From: Sthenelais limicola
Taxonomy: Eukaryota; Annelida; Polychaeta; Phyllodocida; Sigalionidae
Direction of reading: 5' to 3'
Assembly (NCBI GenBank): GCA_942159475.1
Contig: OW804102.1
Span: 32,866,873 to 32,930,872, forward strand
Length of the DNA stretch: 64,000 nucleotides
Shown here: positions 33,371 to 43,600 of the stretch, one piece after another
Numbering within the stretch: position 1 is the stretch's first letter
Layout of the letters: every line of letters starts with the position of its first letter
Made by a program: the position numbers and the translations under genes
Notes under the pieces: generated by a model
What the model was told of the DNA's origin: nothing
Databases searched by the model: none
What the model saw: only the letters and a program-made list of their open reading frames with translations

Positions 33371-34653
33371 ATGACGAGACCTAAGGTTTGCAGCAAATGT
33401 CAAGTGTCCCATATGGGTCCGACGGGTGAGAATTGTACGTACAAGCCGGAGGATGACATTCAACTGAGTTTAACTGATCGTATGGGGTCTCTCAAGGCTA
33501 TGATGAAAACAGTCGTTGCAGCATTGGAGAAGAAAACAACTGATGTTTCTGCTGCTCCCTCTACCTCCAGGGTTGGCTCTGACTCTGGTATATCGCATTT
33601 AACCAGCGTGATGCTAGTGTTGATGGATCGATCTACAATGTGGGCATGGACTCGCATAGCCGTGGACGTCCGCGCTGCAGATCTAGAACTAGGTCGAGGA
33701 CCCGCCCCTTTGACCAGCGCAAGGACTTAGACAAAGGTGACTCTATTGATACCATTGAGAATTTGCTTTTGCTTAATCTAAAGTTGGTAGACAAGTTGGT
33801 CGTTGATTCTAGACCTTTAGAAGAGATTAGGGGAGTGGTTGGTCACTGTATAACGATGTGTGAAAACGCTGGATCCCAGGTATATTCGCTCAAGGCCAGC
33901 CTGTCGTACGACCAGGCCGTGCGTAGCAGGGCGAACAAAGTGGGTCTGTCAGCATTCCAGGATGTGCGTCAAGAAGAAGTGCTTCGCTGTTATAGCTATG
34001 AAAATTCACGCAAGGCATCTAATTCCAAATCTGCTACTGGTAAATCTAGGAAGGATCGTGTGTGTTTTAAATTTAACAATATCGGAGGCCGTCCCAACAA
34101 ATCGTGTGAATATCCTCACAAGTGCTCGGGTTGCGGGGCCTCCGAGCATGGGGCCCGTGCTTGTCACAGTGCCAAAGGTAGTAAATAGGATGAGGACTGT
34201 CGGGAGAAAGTTGGTTTGGGTGTGGTTGACATTTGTGATTATGGAAATGTTGAATTTTCGAGTTGTCATATTGTTAAACCCAATGTTTACGCTAATGTTG
34301 TGTGTAACCACGCCCCCCTTGGTAACCATGAGAAGAATGTTTGTTGTGATAACGCTGCCCCGCCCTCTGACACGGAAGTGGTTACTGGTAACCTGGGCGA
34401 CCCGGATTTGAACTCGACTGTCATAGCGGACCATGATGGTGAAGGGTTCGATTCGTCAACAATGACAAACAGTTATTTCCCGATTATTCTTCCGACAAGT
34501 CTTGGACTTTCTTCCAACTGTGACCAAGGTAAATATAGTGATATTCGAGACATTATCTGTGACTTTGGTAAATCTGGAACTGAAACCAACAATGATATGC
34601 TACTTATTGACATTTTTTATATATATATTAGGTTTAAAAAGTTAAAATCGTAG
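33371..34653 (+). pseudogene. Broken ORF1 (gag-like) of a DIRS-like retroelement
   Basis: The frame opens at ATG 33371 with a zinc-binding-like motif CSKCQVSHMGPTGENC near its N-terminus. The reading frame must shift by -1 somewhere in 33583-33730 to continue into an Arg/Ser-rich basic stretch and a helical region. It then reaches a Cys/His cluster (CFKF, SCEYPH, CSGCG, HGARAC; about 34060-34170) like the zinc-finger block of DIRS/Ngaro-type ORF1 proteins. A TAG at 34186-34188 interrupts it, and the same frame then stays open to 34653. One Cys expected in the cluster is Arg here. No RT or tyrosine recombinase was found downstream, so only the 5' part of the element survives. The family call is by motif pattern. 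Confidence 0.5.
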
Positions 34654-35178
34654 GAATTTGCTAGATCTCGTCTGTGTTAATATGATTATCTCGAAATCGA
34701 TTTTATTGCGACTAATTATTCATTTGAATGTGTCACATCACACATTTTCTACTTTTTATATAAACACGACAAAACAAGTTTAGTTTATAATAACATATTA
34801 TATCATTTCTTCTTTCATATCTAAACTTTCTTATCAATTTTCGTTACAACGAGAATTTTGAATACGATAGTGTTATTCTACATTAGTTTTCACTTTCCTT
34901 TTCAGATTCAAAATATTTCACCTTTATTTATGAACTTTTTTGACATGGAATTTAGGAATGGAAGTTGTCTGCATTATATACAGCAAGTTCCATCTCAAAA
35001 GATGTTTACCAGCAAGGAAAACAATTAAGGAAGGAGCATATTAAATAAGGGTTTATTATACAACAGGGTCCTGGTAACCCAAATTTGACTAATTAATAGG
35101 GTTAGAGCCATTGTTGCATTGTGCACTTGGTACAAATGAGAGAACATAGAACTTTAAATGACCCATACAGTGAAGTTG
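34654..35178. other. Unassigned DNA with a MITE family E fragment
   Basis: AT-rich. At about 34960-35072 AGATGTTTACCAGCAAGGAA, then AAGGAAGGAGCATATT and CAACAGGGTCC, is a diverged right part of family E. Confidence 0.45.
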
Positions 35179-35357
35179 GGGCCTGTTGCACAAGGGATCC
35201 TTACTTAAAACGTTCCTTGCTAAGCTATTTGTCATGGCTTATGCAGGAAATTCCTTCAGTAGGAATGGAATTTCCAGTCCTAAAAGTTCCTTACCAGCTG
35301 TTAGCAAAGATAAAGTAGCCAAGGAAGGAAAGTAAGGATTTGTTATGCAACGGGCCC
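35179..35357. mobile_element. MITE family E, full copy
   Basis: 179 bp with inverted ends GGGCCTGTTGCACAAG and TTGTTATGCAACGGGCCC. The interior includes AAGTTCCTTACCAGCTGTTA. Related pieces lie at 16580-16693, 25479-25640, 34960-35072 and 35690-35970. No clear target duplication. Confidence 0.75.
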
Positions 35358-35689
35358 TGTACTACAAGTACCGATAAGTGGATAATGTACTAAACCAGAC
35401 CTCCATTACACATACTAAAGGCCAAACGATGTTATCATGTTCATCCACTTGACCGTGCCACTCTATACGCAATACTGGGTCTTAAAGGTACTATTTCTAT
35501 AGTCAATCAAGCACGCTCGAAATGGAGGTAATTGCGTATATTAGGTTTAGATTGACCCGATTCTTATGCTTTTGATGTTGTTCTGTATAATGCAATATGA
35601 ACTCGATCTGGAAGCCAATGGCTTTGTAGGAATGGTAACACTTGCAGTACGAGTTTGTTGATATTGTTTTACCAGGACTAAGTCAGCCC

Positions 35690-35970
35690 CACGGCTTCTT
35701 GCAGAAGAGATCCTTACTTATAAGGCTGCACTCTCAGTAAATATCTTTTACTTCATGCTCCATTCTTTTCAAATCCATCTAAAAGTCATTTGAGCAAAAC
35801 TTTGGAAGATTCTTTCTAGTTGTTTTTGCTGCAGGACTTCTACAACGTCTTAATTTGCTAGAATCATTTCCTGCAATGATTACAGGAAAAACATGCTAAT
35901 GAAGGAAAACCTAAGGAAGGAAAAACCTGTAGGAACAAAAGTAAGGATGTATTAGGCAACATTACCCTAT
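35690..35970. repeat. MITE family E-like element carrying another repeat
   Basis: Begins near GGCTTCTTGCAGAAGAGATC and CTTACTTATAAGG, and ends AGTAAGGATGTATTAGGCAA. The middle (35752-35850) is the repeat shared with 15627-15720. Confidence 0.45.
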
Positions 35971-36686
35971 ACCCTTAGCTGTTGACCGTTGAGCCATCTC
36001 AGCCTACCGTTGATAGGGTAGGCTGGGATTTTGTGAAGATGGCCCCTCCACGTATTAAGCGTCTACGACTTGGATATAATCTATTCATTAACATAACAGG
36101 AATCTACAGTATAAAAAGCAAAGAATTTGTATCGTGAGAGAAGAGTTCAAGGAACTCACATAATAATTGTCTGTATATAAATAATTCTGAATCCAATTCT
36201 ATCTTATGGAACTGAACGATAGCATTTTTTTATTGTTGTTTCTTTTGAGGGGGGGGGGGGTCGGGGGGCATAATATTTGGCTGATGTTCTTAGTGCAATA
36301 AAATAAAAATGTATCAATGTAATCAACTAATTTGTTGATACATTATGTATTTCATGATATGTGTCCCAAATCGGCCACCAAACACAAGTCCAACTTTGAC
36401 CTTGAAAATCACAGTTTTATTTCTCTCCAGGAAACGCTACCCTTATAGATTTACCACACGTGCTGCAACAACGTGCTTTACCTCGTTAAAAAGCACTTGA
36501 ACAGTATTTTCCCACCATAATAGATTACTAAAAAATGGATTTGGCCGACATGCGACTCAGTTCGCCAAAATGGGCATATATGCCCATATATACATTTGAT
36601 CATTTTATGTTCTTGGCTCACGTGGAGATACTGTTACCTCACAGAATGTGTTGCCTTTTCCAGTCCAAAATTATGACCCAATATAT

Positions 36687-36914
36687 GGGTCAGATTTTCA
36701 GAAAATGTACAATTCACATTCCCCAATGCCCTAAAATAACCCAAATTTCAGGCGAAAATAAAGTTTAAAATACAGTTCAACCTAACCAAACATATTGCTA
36801 GAATCGATGCAATGCTGAATATACTCAAATTTACCTATTATTGGCCAAATTGCAGCCTTATTTAGCAGAATTTACTAAATGTGTGCAACTGACAATAGTA
36901 CATTTATCTGACCC
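36687..36914. mobile_element. MITE family A, full copy
   Basis: 228 bp, GGGTCAGATTTTCAGAAAAT to ACATTTATCTGACCC, flanked by ATAT on both sides (36683-36686 and 36915-36918). With copy 841-1075 it fixes the 4-bp target duplication. Confidence 0.85.
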
Positions 36915-37925
36915 ATATGTTTATGGTGGAAATATAACCAATTATATATGTGCAATCATTTATTCTTAATTTCATATTAGACTTCGTTTCTCCCAATTCA
37001 ATCCTACCCACCGCAAACTTCTTTCACCCTCATCTCATTTCATCATCATATATTCTATTTACCCAAACTCCTTTGTCTCTGACCTAATACATTTGATCTA
37101 ATAGGGCCTAGCATTTAATTAGTTTATTATTTCCACTGGCACATGCCTAGCTCGGGACCTGAATAAAAATCTGTTAAAAAAATTAATATACCCAGTGAAC
37201 ACTGTTGCAGTTTTTTCTTTAATAAATTGCGCGAAAATCGGCCGCGATTTTTGCGCGCCAGAACAGCGTCAGATGTTACTCCATGGAGCGCGAAATTGCA
37301 CCGCGCGTGACGCGGTGCAGTGACGCGCGTTATGCGCGGTCATTATTGCAGGTTATTTCGCGGTGGTAGGGTCCTGTTCAAGGGGGGGACGGGGATGGTG
37401 TTACTATGGTTCATAAGTTTAGGGGGGCGGCAGGGTGAAAACGGAAAATATTGGTTTTAATTGTGGTTTATATCCGTTATTATATTGCATATATATGTAC
37501 TGTACTGTACCATGCTATATGAAAAAATCGGCGAAATTGAAGCAAGAGAAGACAAAACAATGGTTACATTATATACAGTTTACTCCTTTATTATTCATTT
37601 CACAATCCAGTCACAAATTATGATATAACACTTCCATTTGCATTTCTGCCAAAGGAAACACAACTATAAAATACAAAATACAACCATTTCTCATAAAATA
37701 CAATAGTATCACATAAGTATTACTGCTTGCTATCTGTACCAGCTTAGGACGTCACATATTTGGCAAGAATCATGAATAATACTGCTGACCAAAACCATGG
37801 TTACATTATATATACAGTTTATCTTTTTATTATTCATTTCAAAGTCCAGTAATATATAATATATGGTCTCATACATAACACTTCCATTCCACTCAGATCC
37901 AAAACATTGAATAAAAAGGTAGACC
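36915..37925. other. Unassigned DNA before element 2
   Basis: No gene seen. It contains a CpG-rich hairpin cluster (37229-37319) and a diverged direct repeat. The segment 37558-37640 (GGTTACATTATATACAGTTT, ATTATTCATTTCA, AACACTTCCATT) recurs at 37797-37890. Confidence 0.5.
37229..37319. repeat. CpG-rich hairpin cluster
   Basis: Two inverted repeats in an otherwise AT-rich stretch. GCGCGAAAATCG is mirrored by GCGATTTTTGCGCGC. At 37297-37319 TGCACCGCG, a 5-nt loop, then CGCGGTGCA forms a perfect 9-bp stem. More GCGC words follow to about 37340. Confidence 0.7.
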
Positions 37926-38273
37926 TGTAGTGCCGTTACTTTATCTTACTTTTTGTACTACTTGCGATTGTTTTAATATAGATTATATAACGTGCGCATG
38001 CTGCGCATTCAGTTATCGCGCCTTGCGCATGTTACTTCGTGTAGTATAATTACCAGAGTAGCCACAAGGTGGCAGTACGACATTGTCTACTTCCCTATAT
38101 TCTCATTTGCTTCTTTGTACTTCCTATTATTTACTTACAACACCTTTTGTTATACGTGATACTATTGTACCTGTCTTGAATCTGCCTCATAGAATAAATT
38201 AGAGTAACTACAATATAGTTAACGCTTGTTGTCTTTATTTCTCCTCCCCTGCGCACACCTGAGGGTCATTACA
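37926..38273 (+). repeat. Element 2, 5' LTR (promoter)
   Basis: TGTAGTGCCG to TCATTACA. It holds TATATAA near 37984-37990, a cluster of TGCGCA words just after it (37991-38033), and AATAAA at 38193-38198. Confidence 0.95.
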
Positions 38274-38276
38274 TTT

Positions 38277-38294
38277 TGGTGCCGTGACCTTTTG
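38277..38294 (+). other. Element 2 primer binding site
   Basis: Three bases after the LTR the sequence is TGGTGCCGTGACC, the form expected for pairing with a tRNA CCA end. The tRNA could not be assigned by eye. Confidence 0.6.
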
Positions 38295-38315
38295 GGGGAG
38301 TAAAGCTGAATAACT

Positions 38316-38336
38316 CTTATTAAATTATTTAATAAG
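38316..38336 (+). other. Leader stem-loop of element 2
   Basis: CTTATTAAA, TTA, TTTAATAAG: a perfect 9-bp stem in the 5' leader between primer site and gag. It could act in RNA dimerisation or packaging (inference). Confidence 0.45.
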
Positions 38337-38383
38337 ATTTTGTTGATTTACCTCTGCTACAACAAGTCGCAGATACGATCTAT

Positions 38384-38965
38384 ATGTCCAGCAATGGACT
38401 CGCCGAACCCGTATTAAATATCCCAGCAGGGAATAATACGGAGAATGGTAGTAATGAAAATCATGTTATCATGGAAGATGGTTCTGAAACAGCATCTGTC
38501 GTTCCTACATCTAGCATTGATTTTGAGGAATATGATCGTGAGTTTGCTGAATATAATCGCAGATTTATCGCAGCCTTTCCAAATACTGCAAGAGCTGCGC
38601 AGTTTGCGAGGAATTCTCTACTGGGATCCGATCGGGGTACATATAACCCTAATGAAATACCTGTTGTGAATAATACGGTGGGACCAACACCCCCCCCAAC
38701 AGTACCCGATACACAAGATTTTGTGCAACGAGGGAACATTGGGAGAGGTGGAAGAAATCCACCAACATATGAAGCAGTAGTAGGCAATATATCTGTGGCC
38801 GAATCTGTTTTTCATGAAAAAGTTTACACGCCAAATGAAGCCTTGAATGATTTGGTTTCTTTAGAAACATTAATCAAATATGGTGTACAGAATAATAAAG
38901 CTCTAGCAGCATATACAGAAGCTGAAAAAAACCTTTATAAGGGCTCTTGCGAATTCTGTTTATGA
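38384..38965 (+). pseudogene. gag: Gag of element 2, N-terminal part (frame broken)
   Basis: 193 codons from ATG 38384. The N-terminal region is acidic and low in recognisable motifs. The frame ends at TGA 38963-38965, but the frame one base further along (that of 38979-40658) is open across the same place. The change occurs around the A7 run at 38925-38931. One extra A relative to an intact frame would explain it, as would an assembly error. A programmed shift would have to be +1, which the A7 run does not favour. Confidence 0.7.
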
Positions 38966-38978
38966 TAACGTTTACCAG

Positions 38979-40658
38979 TTGGACACTGGAAGAGTTGATT
39001 ACTGTATGATTCATTGCATGAAATTGGGATTACAACCCAAAGGTATTGGTGGATATCGCCTTCCTAGTGGTAGGGAGGAAATTATCGATCCCATCCCTGT
39101 ACCAGATAAATTTCCTACTGTTGGAAATAATATTACTTATAGATTCTGGGGTTCACAGCCAGAATTGCAAGGTAATAGAAGAAAAACACTACAGAAATTG
39201 TTTAAAGCCTATACAAAGCCTGTTTCTGAGGGTGGAGATAGGGCTGATCAAGGTGATTTATATTCTCTAGATCCTGACGATATTAGTATCGCTTGGAAAA
39301 CTCCTACCCGTGCGGGTGGGTCAGTGAAGTCTAAGGAAGGAATAAAAAATGTTCCCAAAATACCTGCTTACGATGCTGGTAGGAATACAAAGCCTGATCT
39401 AAATATTGGTCGTTCATCTAAACAACCAATTGTAACATACATTGTCGCAGGGGATAATGCTGGGGAAAGAACCAAGCCTAATCCTACGAAGACAATTGTT
39501 TCTGATGTGATCAAACCATGTCAAAAATCGACTAAAATAGCTCAAGCAGGAAGCCAAGGGCATGTGACTACTGATGTGTCAACTCTCCCTGTTCCAAAGA
39601 TGGATTATTCTCGAAGGAAATCGACGATGCCAGAAATGGACCAGGAGGTGGTAATAAGGGACATTGGTACACCAATACCTGCCCCTCGACTTTCCCTCAC
39701 ACGCCCTCGTGAAGTTCCCAAGGCTAAAGCTTTGGAGAAATACAAAGGGACTGACTGGGGAGAATATATTGCAGGAGCTATGAATTGGGCCAGCCTATAT
39801 GGCTGGGACGACGAAACATTGATCCGAGAATTGATTATTTCAACGTCAAATCATGTTGGTCAGACAACATGGGGGGATATTGGTTCGTTAACCCTGACTC
39901 AAGTATTAAGTAGGCTTTCTTGTCAATTAGATGAGAAAACGCCTGATGAAAGAATTAAAGAATACGAATCCAGGGTACAACAGAAAGACGAATCTTTCCA
40001 GCATTTTGCTGAAAGTTTAATTGATTTGTGTCGTAAAGCTTATGGAGAATATCCAGATTGCTTGAAAACAAAAACGCTTATGTTATTCTGTGAAGGTTTA
40101 TTAGACAAATTCACAGCTTTCTGGGTGAAGTATAAAAAGCCTGTCACTCTACAAAAAGCTGTGGATATTGCAAGAAAAATCAAGGTAGCCGGAGGTTGTT
40201 CTGAGATGAGAGCTTCAATACTTGATCAAATGCCAACACAATTGGTTTCTTTCCAACCAAAGGAGGCGAAACCGGTGAGTTTGGCTGCTGTAGCCGCCTG
40301 TCCGCCTCAGGAGAGTAATGAAATAAACGATCCTGAGATGGAAGCAGAAATTGCTGCATTTAAGTCATTTAAAATGCAACAAAGGGGTTACCAAAACTAT
40401 CAAAGACCGAATTATTTTGGAAATAAATCTGCTCCCTTCAACCAACGAGTTGGAGATGGTAAGAAGGAATATGACTCTGATAAAAAGCAGAACAAAGATT
40501 CGGATTCTGGTAAGCAAAAAACCAAATTCAAATGTAAGTTTTGCCTTGCTAAAGATCATCCCAAATGGAGATGTCCAAGGGTCCTATCCTTACAGGAGGA
40601 GATGAAAATTGAAAGAGCTAAGGCCTCAAACCAGGGAAAATCTGCCGGGTCTCAGTGA
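38979..40658 (+). CDS. gag: Gag of element 2, capsid and nucleocapsid part
   Basis: 559 codons from the track start, a TTG that is not a real initiation codon. The same frame is open further upstream to near the A7 run. A Pro/Lys-rich linker leads into a helical capsid domain (about residues 250-410) with an MHR-like segment. A CCHC knuckle (C-x2-C-x4-H-x4-C, CKFCLAKDHPKWRC) lies near residue 530. The last codons contain the slippery sequence used to enter pol. Gag should build the particle and bind RNA. With the N-terminal part it would be about 760 residues, long for a gypsy gag. Confidence 0.8.
   Translation: MDTGRVDYCMIHCMKLGLQPKGIGGYRLPSGREEIIDPIPVPDKFPTVGNNITYRFWGSQPELQGNRRKTLQKLFKAYTKPVSEGGDRADQGDLYSLDPDDISIAWKTPTRAGGSVKSKEGIKNVPKIPAYDAGRNTKPDLNIGRSSKQPIVTYIVAGDNAGERTKPNPTKTIVSDVIKPCQKSTKIAQAGSQGHVTTDVSTLPVPKMDYSRRKSTMPEMDQEVVIRDIGTPIPAPRLSLTRPREVPKAKALEKYKGTDWGEYIAGAMNWASLYGWDDETLIRELIISTSNHVGQTTWGDIGSLTLTQVLSRLSCQLDEKTPDERIKEYESRVQQKDESFQHFAESLIDLCRKAYGEYPDCLKTKTLMLFCEGLLDKFTAFWVKYKKPVTLQKAVDIARKIKVAGGCSEMRASILDQMPTQLVSFQPKEAKPVSLAAVAACPPQESNEINDPEMEAEIAAFKSFKMQQRGYQNYQRPNYFGNKSAPFNQRVGDGKKEYDSDKKQNKDSDSGKQKTKFKCKFCLAKDHPKWRCPRVLSLQEEMKIERAKASNQGKSAGSQ
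40634..40640 (+). promoter_or_regulatory. Programmed -1 frameshift site (G GGA AAA)
   Basis: In the gag frame the codons CAG GGA AAA place a perfect X-XXY-YYZ heptamer 15 nt before the gag stop (40656-40658). The pol frame is open from 40622 and lies in the -1 frame. A GC-rich stretch with GGGGCCC follows at about 40669-40678 and could form the stimulatory structure. Confidence 0.75.
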
Positions 40659-43600
40659 GAAGCGCAGCTGGGGCCCTTAGCCTTTCTAGTGATGACAATA
40701 TAATCAGAATAATTCCAGATATTACCGATCATCCTCAGGATGAAGATTCTAGTGAGAAGTTGAGGAATAGACTCGTGGAAGATAGAGAGGTAGATCAACC
40801 TTGTTCTTCCCTTGTCAATAATATTTCTCAGCCGAAAGCGGAATGTGTCCCTATTTCTTCCCAAACTAACCAATACTTGGATAGTGTGAGAGGAGGAGGT
40901 TTGGAAACGGATGACCTTGCTCTAGTTAGCGCTATACAGTGCGACGATGGAGAAATCAAGGTTTCAACGCTATCGGACCCATGTAATGAATCAGAAATCT
41001 TGATAGATCTAACGCCTCTGGCAGTTAGGATGAGATGGTATGTTCCTGTTGAAATAGGTAAAAAGTGTGGAGAATTTCTTTACGATACTGGGGCTCAAAC
41101 CAGCCTAGTATCTAAAGAATTCTATGAATCACTCATCAGCAAGCCTCGTTTGTTCGCTTCACGAATGAGGATTAAACCTGTAGCTGGTGAGCCTATTGAA
41201 ACGCTGGGTTATGCGATTTTTGAATTAAATATAGGTGGGAAAATCTATAAAAATGCCTGCTTAGTTGTATCACACCTAGATGGCGACCAAGCTATCTTGG
41301 GAATGGATTTTACCTGGCGATATAGATGTGGTATCGCTTGGCCTGGTCGATTATCCCTGAACAATGGCAAGAATCATGTGAATTGTCTGAGGAAGGGGGC
41401 AGTGGGCACTGCGGTTATAAAAAAAGATATCAAATTGGGAGCATTTGCGATAATAAATGCAGAAGTTTCTCTTGGAAATCTGCCCACCGACAGACCATAT
41501 TTGGTAGAACCAGAAGTAGAAGGGGAAAATGGAGAAATCTTTGGAGGCTTGAATACTTACTTGTACAATGCCAATCATGCGAGGATGCCTCTATGTAACC
41601 CTACTGCACTCCCGATTCGTATTCGTAAAAATACTCCTGTTGGATATATTTATGAAGCTGAAGAAAATAGCTTAAAAACCGTTAATCCTTCTGATATCAC
41701 CGATTGTTATATTGCTGCTACTAAGGTGGAAGATGTAGGCGTCGACACATCAAGCTTAGATCTACTCATCAACGATGCACATGTGAAAAGTGATAAAGAG
41801 AAGGATATATTGAAAGAAATGATTCTACGAAATCAGGATGTATTTCGTCTACCAGGGGAGACCCTAGGCTATACATCTCGTACCACCCACACTATAAACA
41901 CGGGGGATGCTGTACCGATTAAGCAAGCTTATCGCCGACAGGCTCCTGTAAAAAGAAATGTGGCTGAGGAACATGTTAAAAAAATGTTGGAATCTGGTGC
42001 GATAGAGGAAAGCGATAGCCCTTGGGCCTCACCGATTGTTATGGTTAATAAAAAAGATAACACCATACGGTTCTGTGTAGACTATAGGAAATTAAACAGT
42101 ATCACAAAAAAGGATTGCTATCCTTTGCCTCGTATAGACGATTGTCTAGAGGCTCTGGGTGGCAATACCTGGTTTTGTACACTGGATTTGGAAAGTGGTT
42201 ACTGGCAGATTGCAATGGATGAAAACAGCAAAGAAAAAACTGCATTTGTCACTGCTTCTGGGCTATACCAGTTTAAAGTAATGGCATTTGGACTTTGTAA
42301 TGCTCCTGCTACTTTCCAGAAGATGATGAATAATATGTTGCGAGGTTTGGTGAATAAGACATGCCTCGTATACTTGGATGATGTAATAATATTTGGCAAA
42401 TCGCTGCAAGAAACTCTAGAAAATTTGGAGGAAGTTTTCAGTCGTTTGAGAGAATATGGTCTCAAATTGAAACCAAAGAAATGTAAACTTTTTCAAAGGC
42501 AAGTTGAATATCTGGGTCGTGTTGTATCACCAGAAGGTATTCGAGCAGATCCAGAGAAAGTCAAAGTGGTCAGAGAGTGGCCACAGCCTAAGAATGTTAA
42601 AGAGGTTAGATCATTTCTTGGATTTGCTTCATATTATAGGCAATTTGTACCGAATTTTTCTGATATGGTATTTCCCATTCAGGAAATTGTGAGGAAATCT
42701 AGTAAAATCGCCAAATATAAAGTGGAGTGGACCAAAAATTGTGAAGCTTCATTTATAGCTACTAAGAATGCTCTTACAAAGGCTCCTGTCCTTGCTTATC
42801 CACGAGCAGAAGGTCTATTTATATTAGATACTGATGCAAGTGGAAAGTGTATGGCCGGGGTGCTATCCCAGATTCAAGATGGAGAAGAAAGAGTCATTGG
42901 TTATGCTAGCCATTCTCTAAGTAAATCTCAAAGGAATTATTGTACTACTTATAGGGAATTGCTTGCGGTAGTAGCCTATGCCAAGAAATTTAAACATTAT
43001 ATTCTTGGGTCCGATTTTATTGTGAGAACTGACCATGCTTCATTGACTTGGCTGATCGGTTTTAAAGAACCAGAGCATATGCTTGCTCGTTGGTTGATGA
43101 CCTTGCAGTTGTATAATATCACTGCTCCTGGAGTGATTCGCCATCGAGCTGGGAAATCTCATATCAATGCCGATGCTCTTTCGCGCATCCCTTATAGTAG
43201 ATGTAAGAGAGAGGATTGTACAGACTGTGGGGCTCATAATGCTGTCATAGCCAGTGCAAAAGTTGTGAATAATAATGTTCAAAAAAGTTTAAATTTGGAG
43301 GCTGAACAAGCCATAGATCCTGATTTAAAGCGCATCATATTATTTGTTCAGGGAACTATTCCTTGGCCGACTAATACTGGGGCAGAGAGCAATGAATTTC
43401 GAAGCATTGTAGCTAAGAAAAATGATCTAGTAATTTTGGATAATCTGTTATGTCTACGCTGGAGGCAACCCTCTACAGGAAAATTATTCAGTAGAGTTGT
43501 GATACCTTTTAGTTGTAGGAAGAAAATATTCGATCGCCATCATGGCCCAGCTTGTGTTGGGCATTTTGGAAATGCTCGTACCCATAAGGCTATTAAGCCC

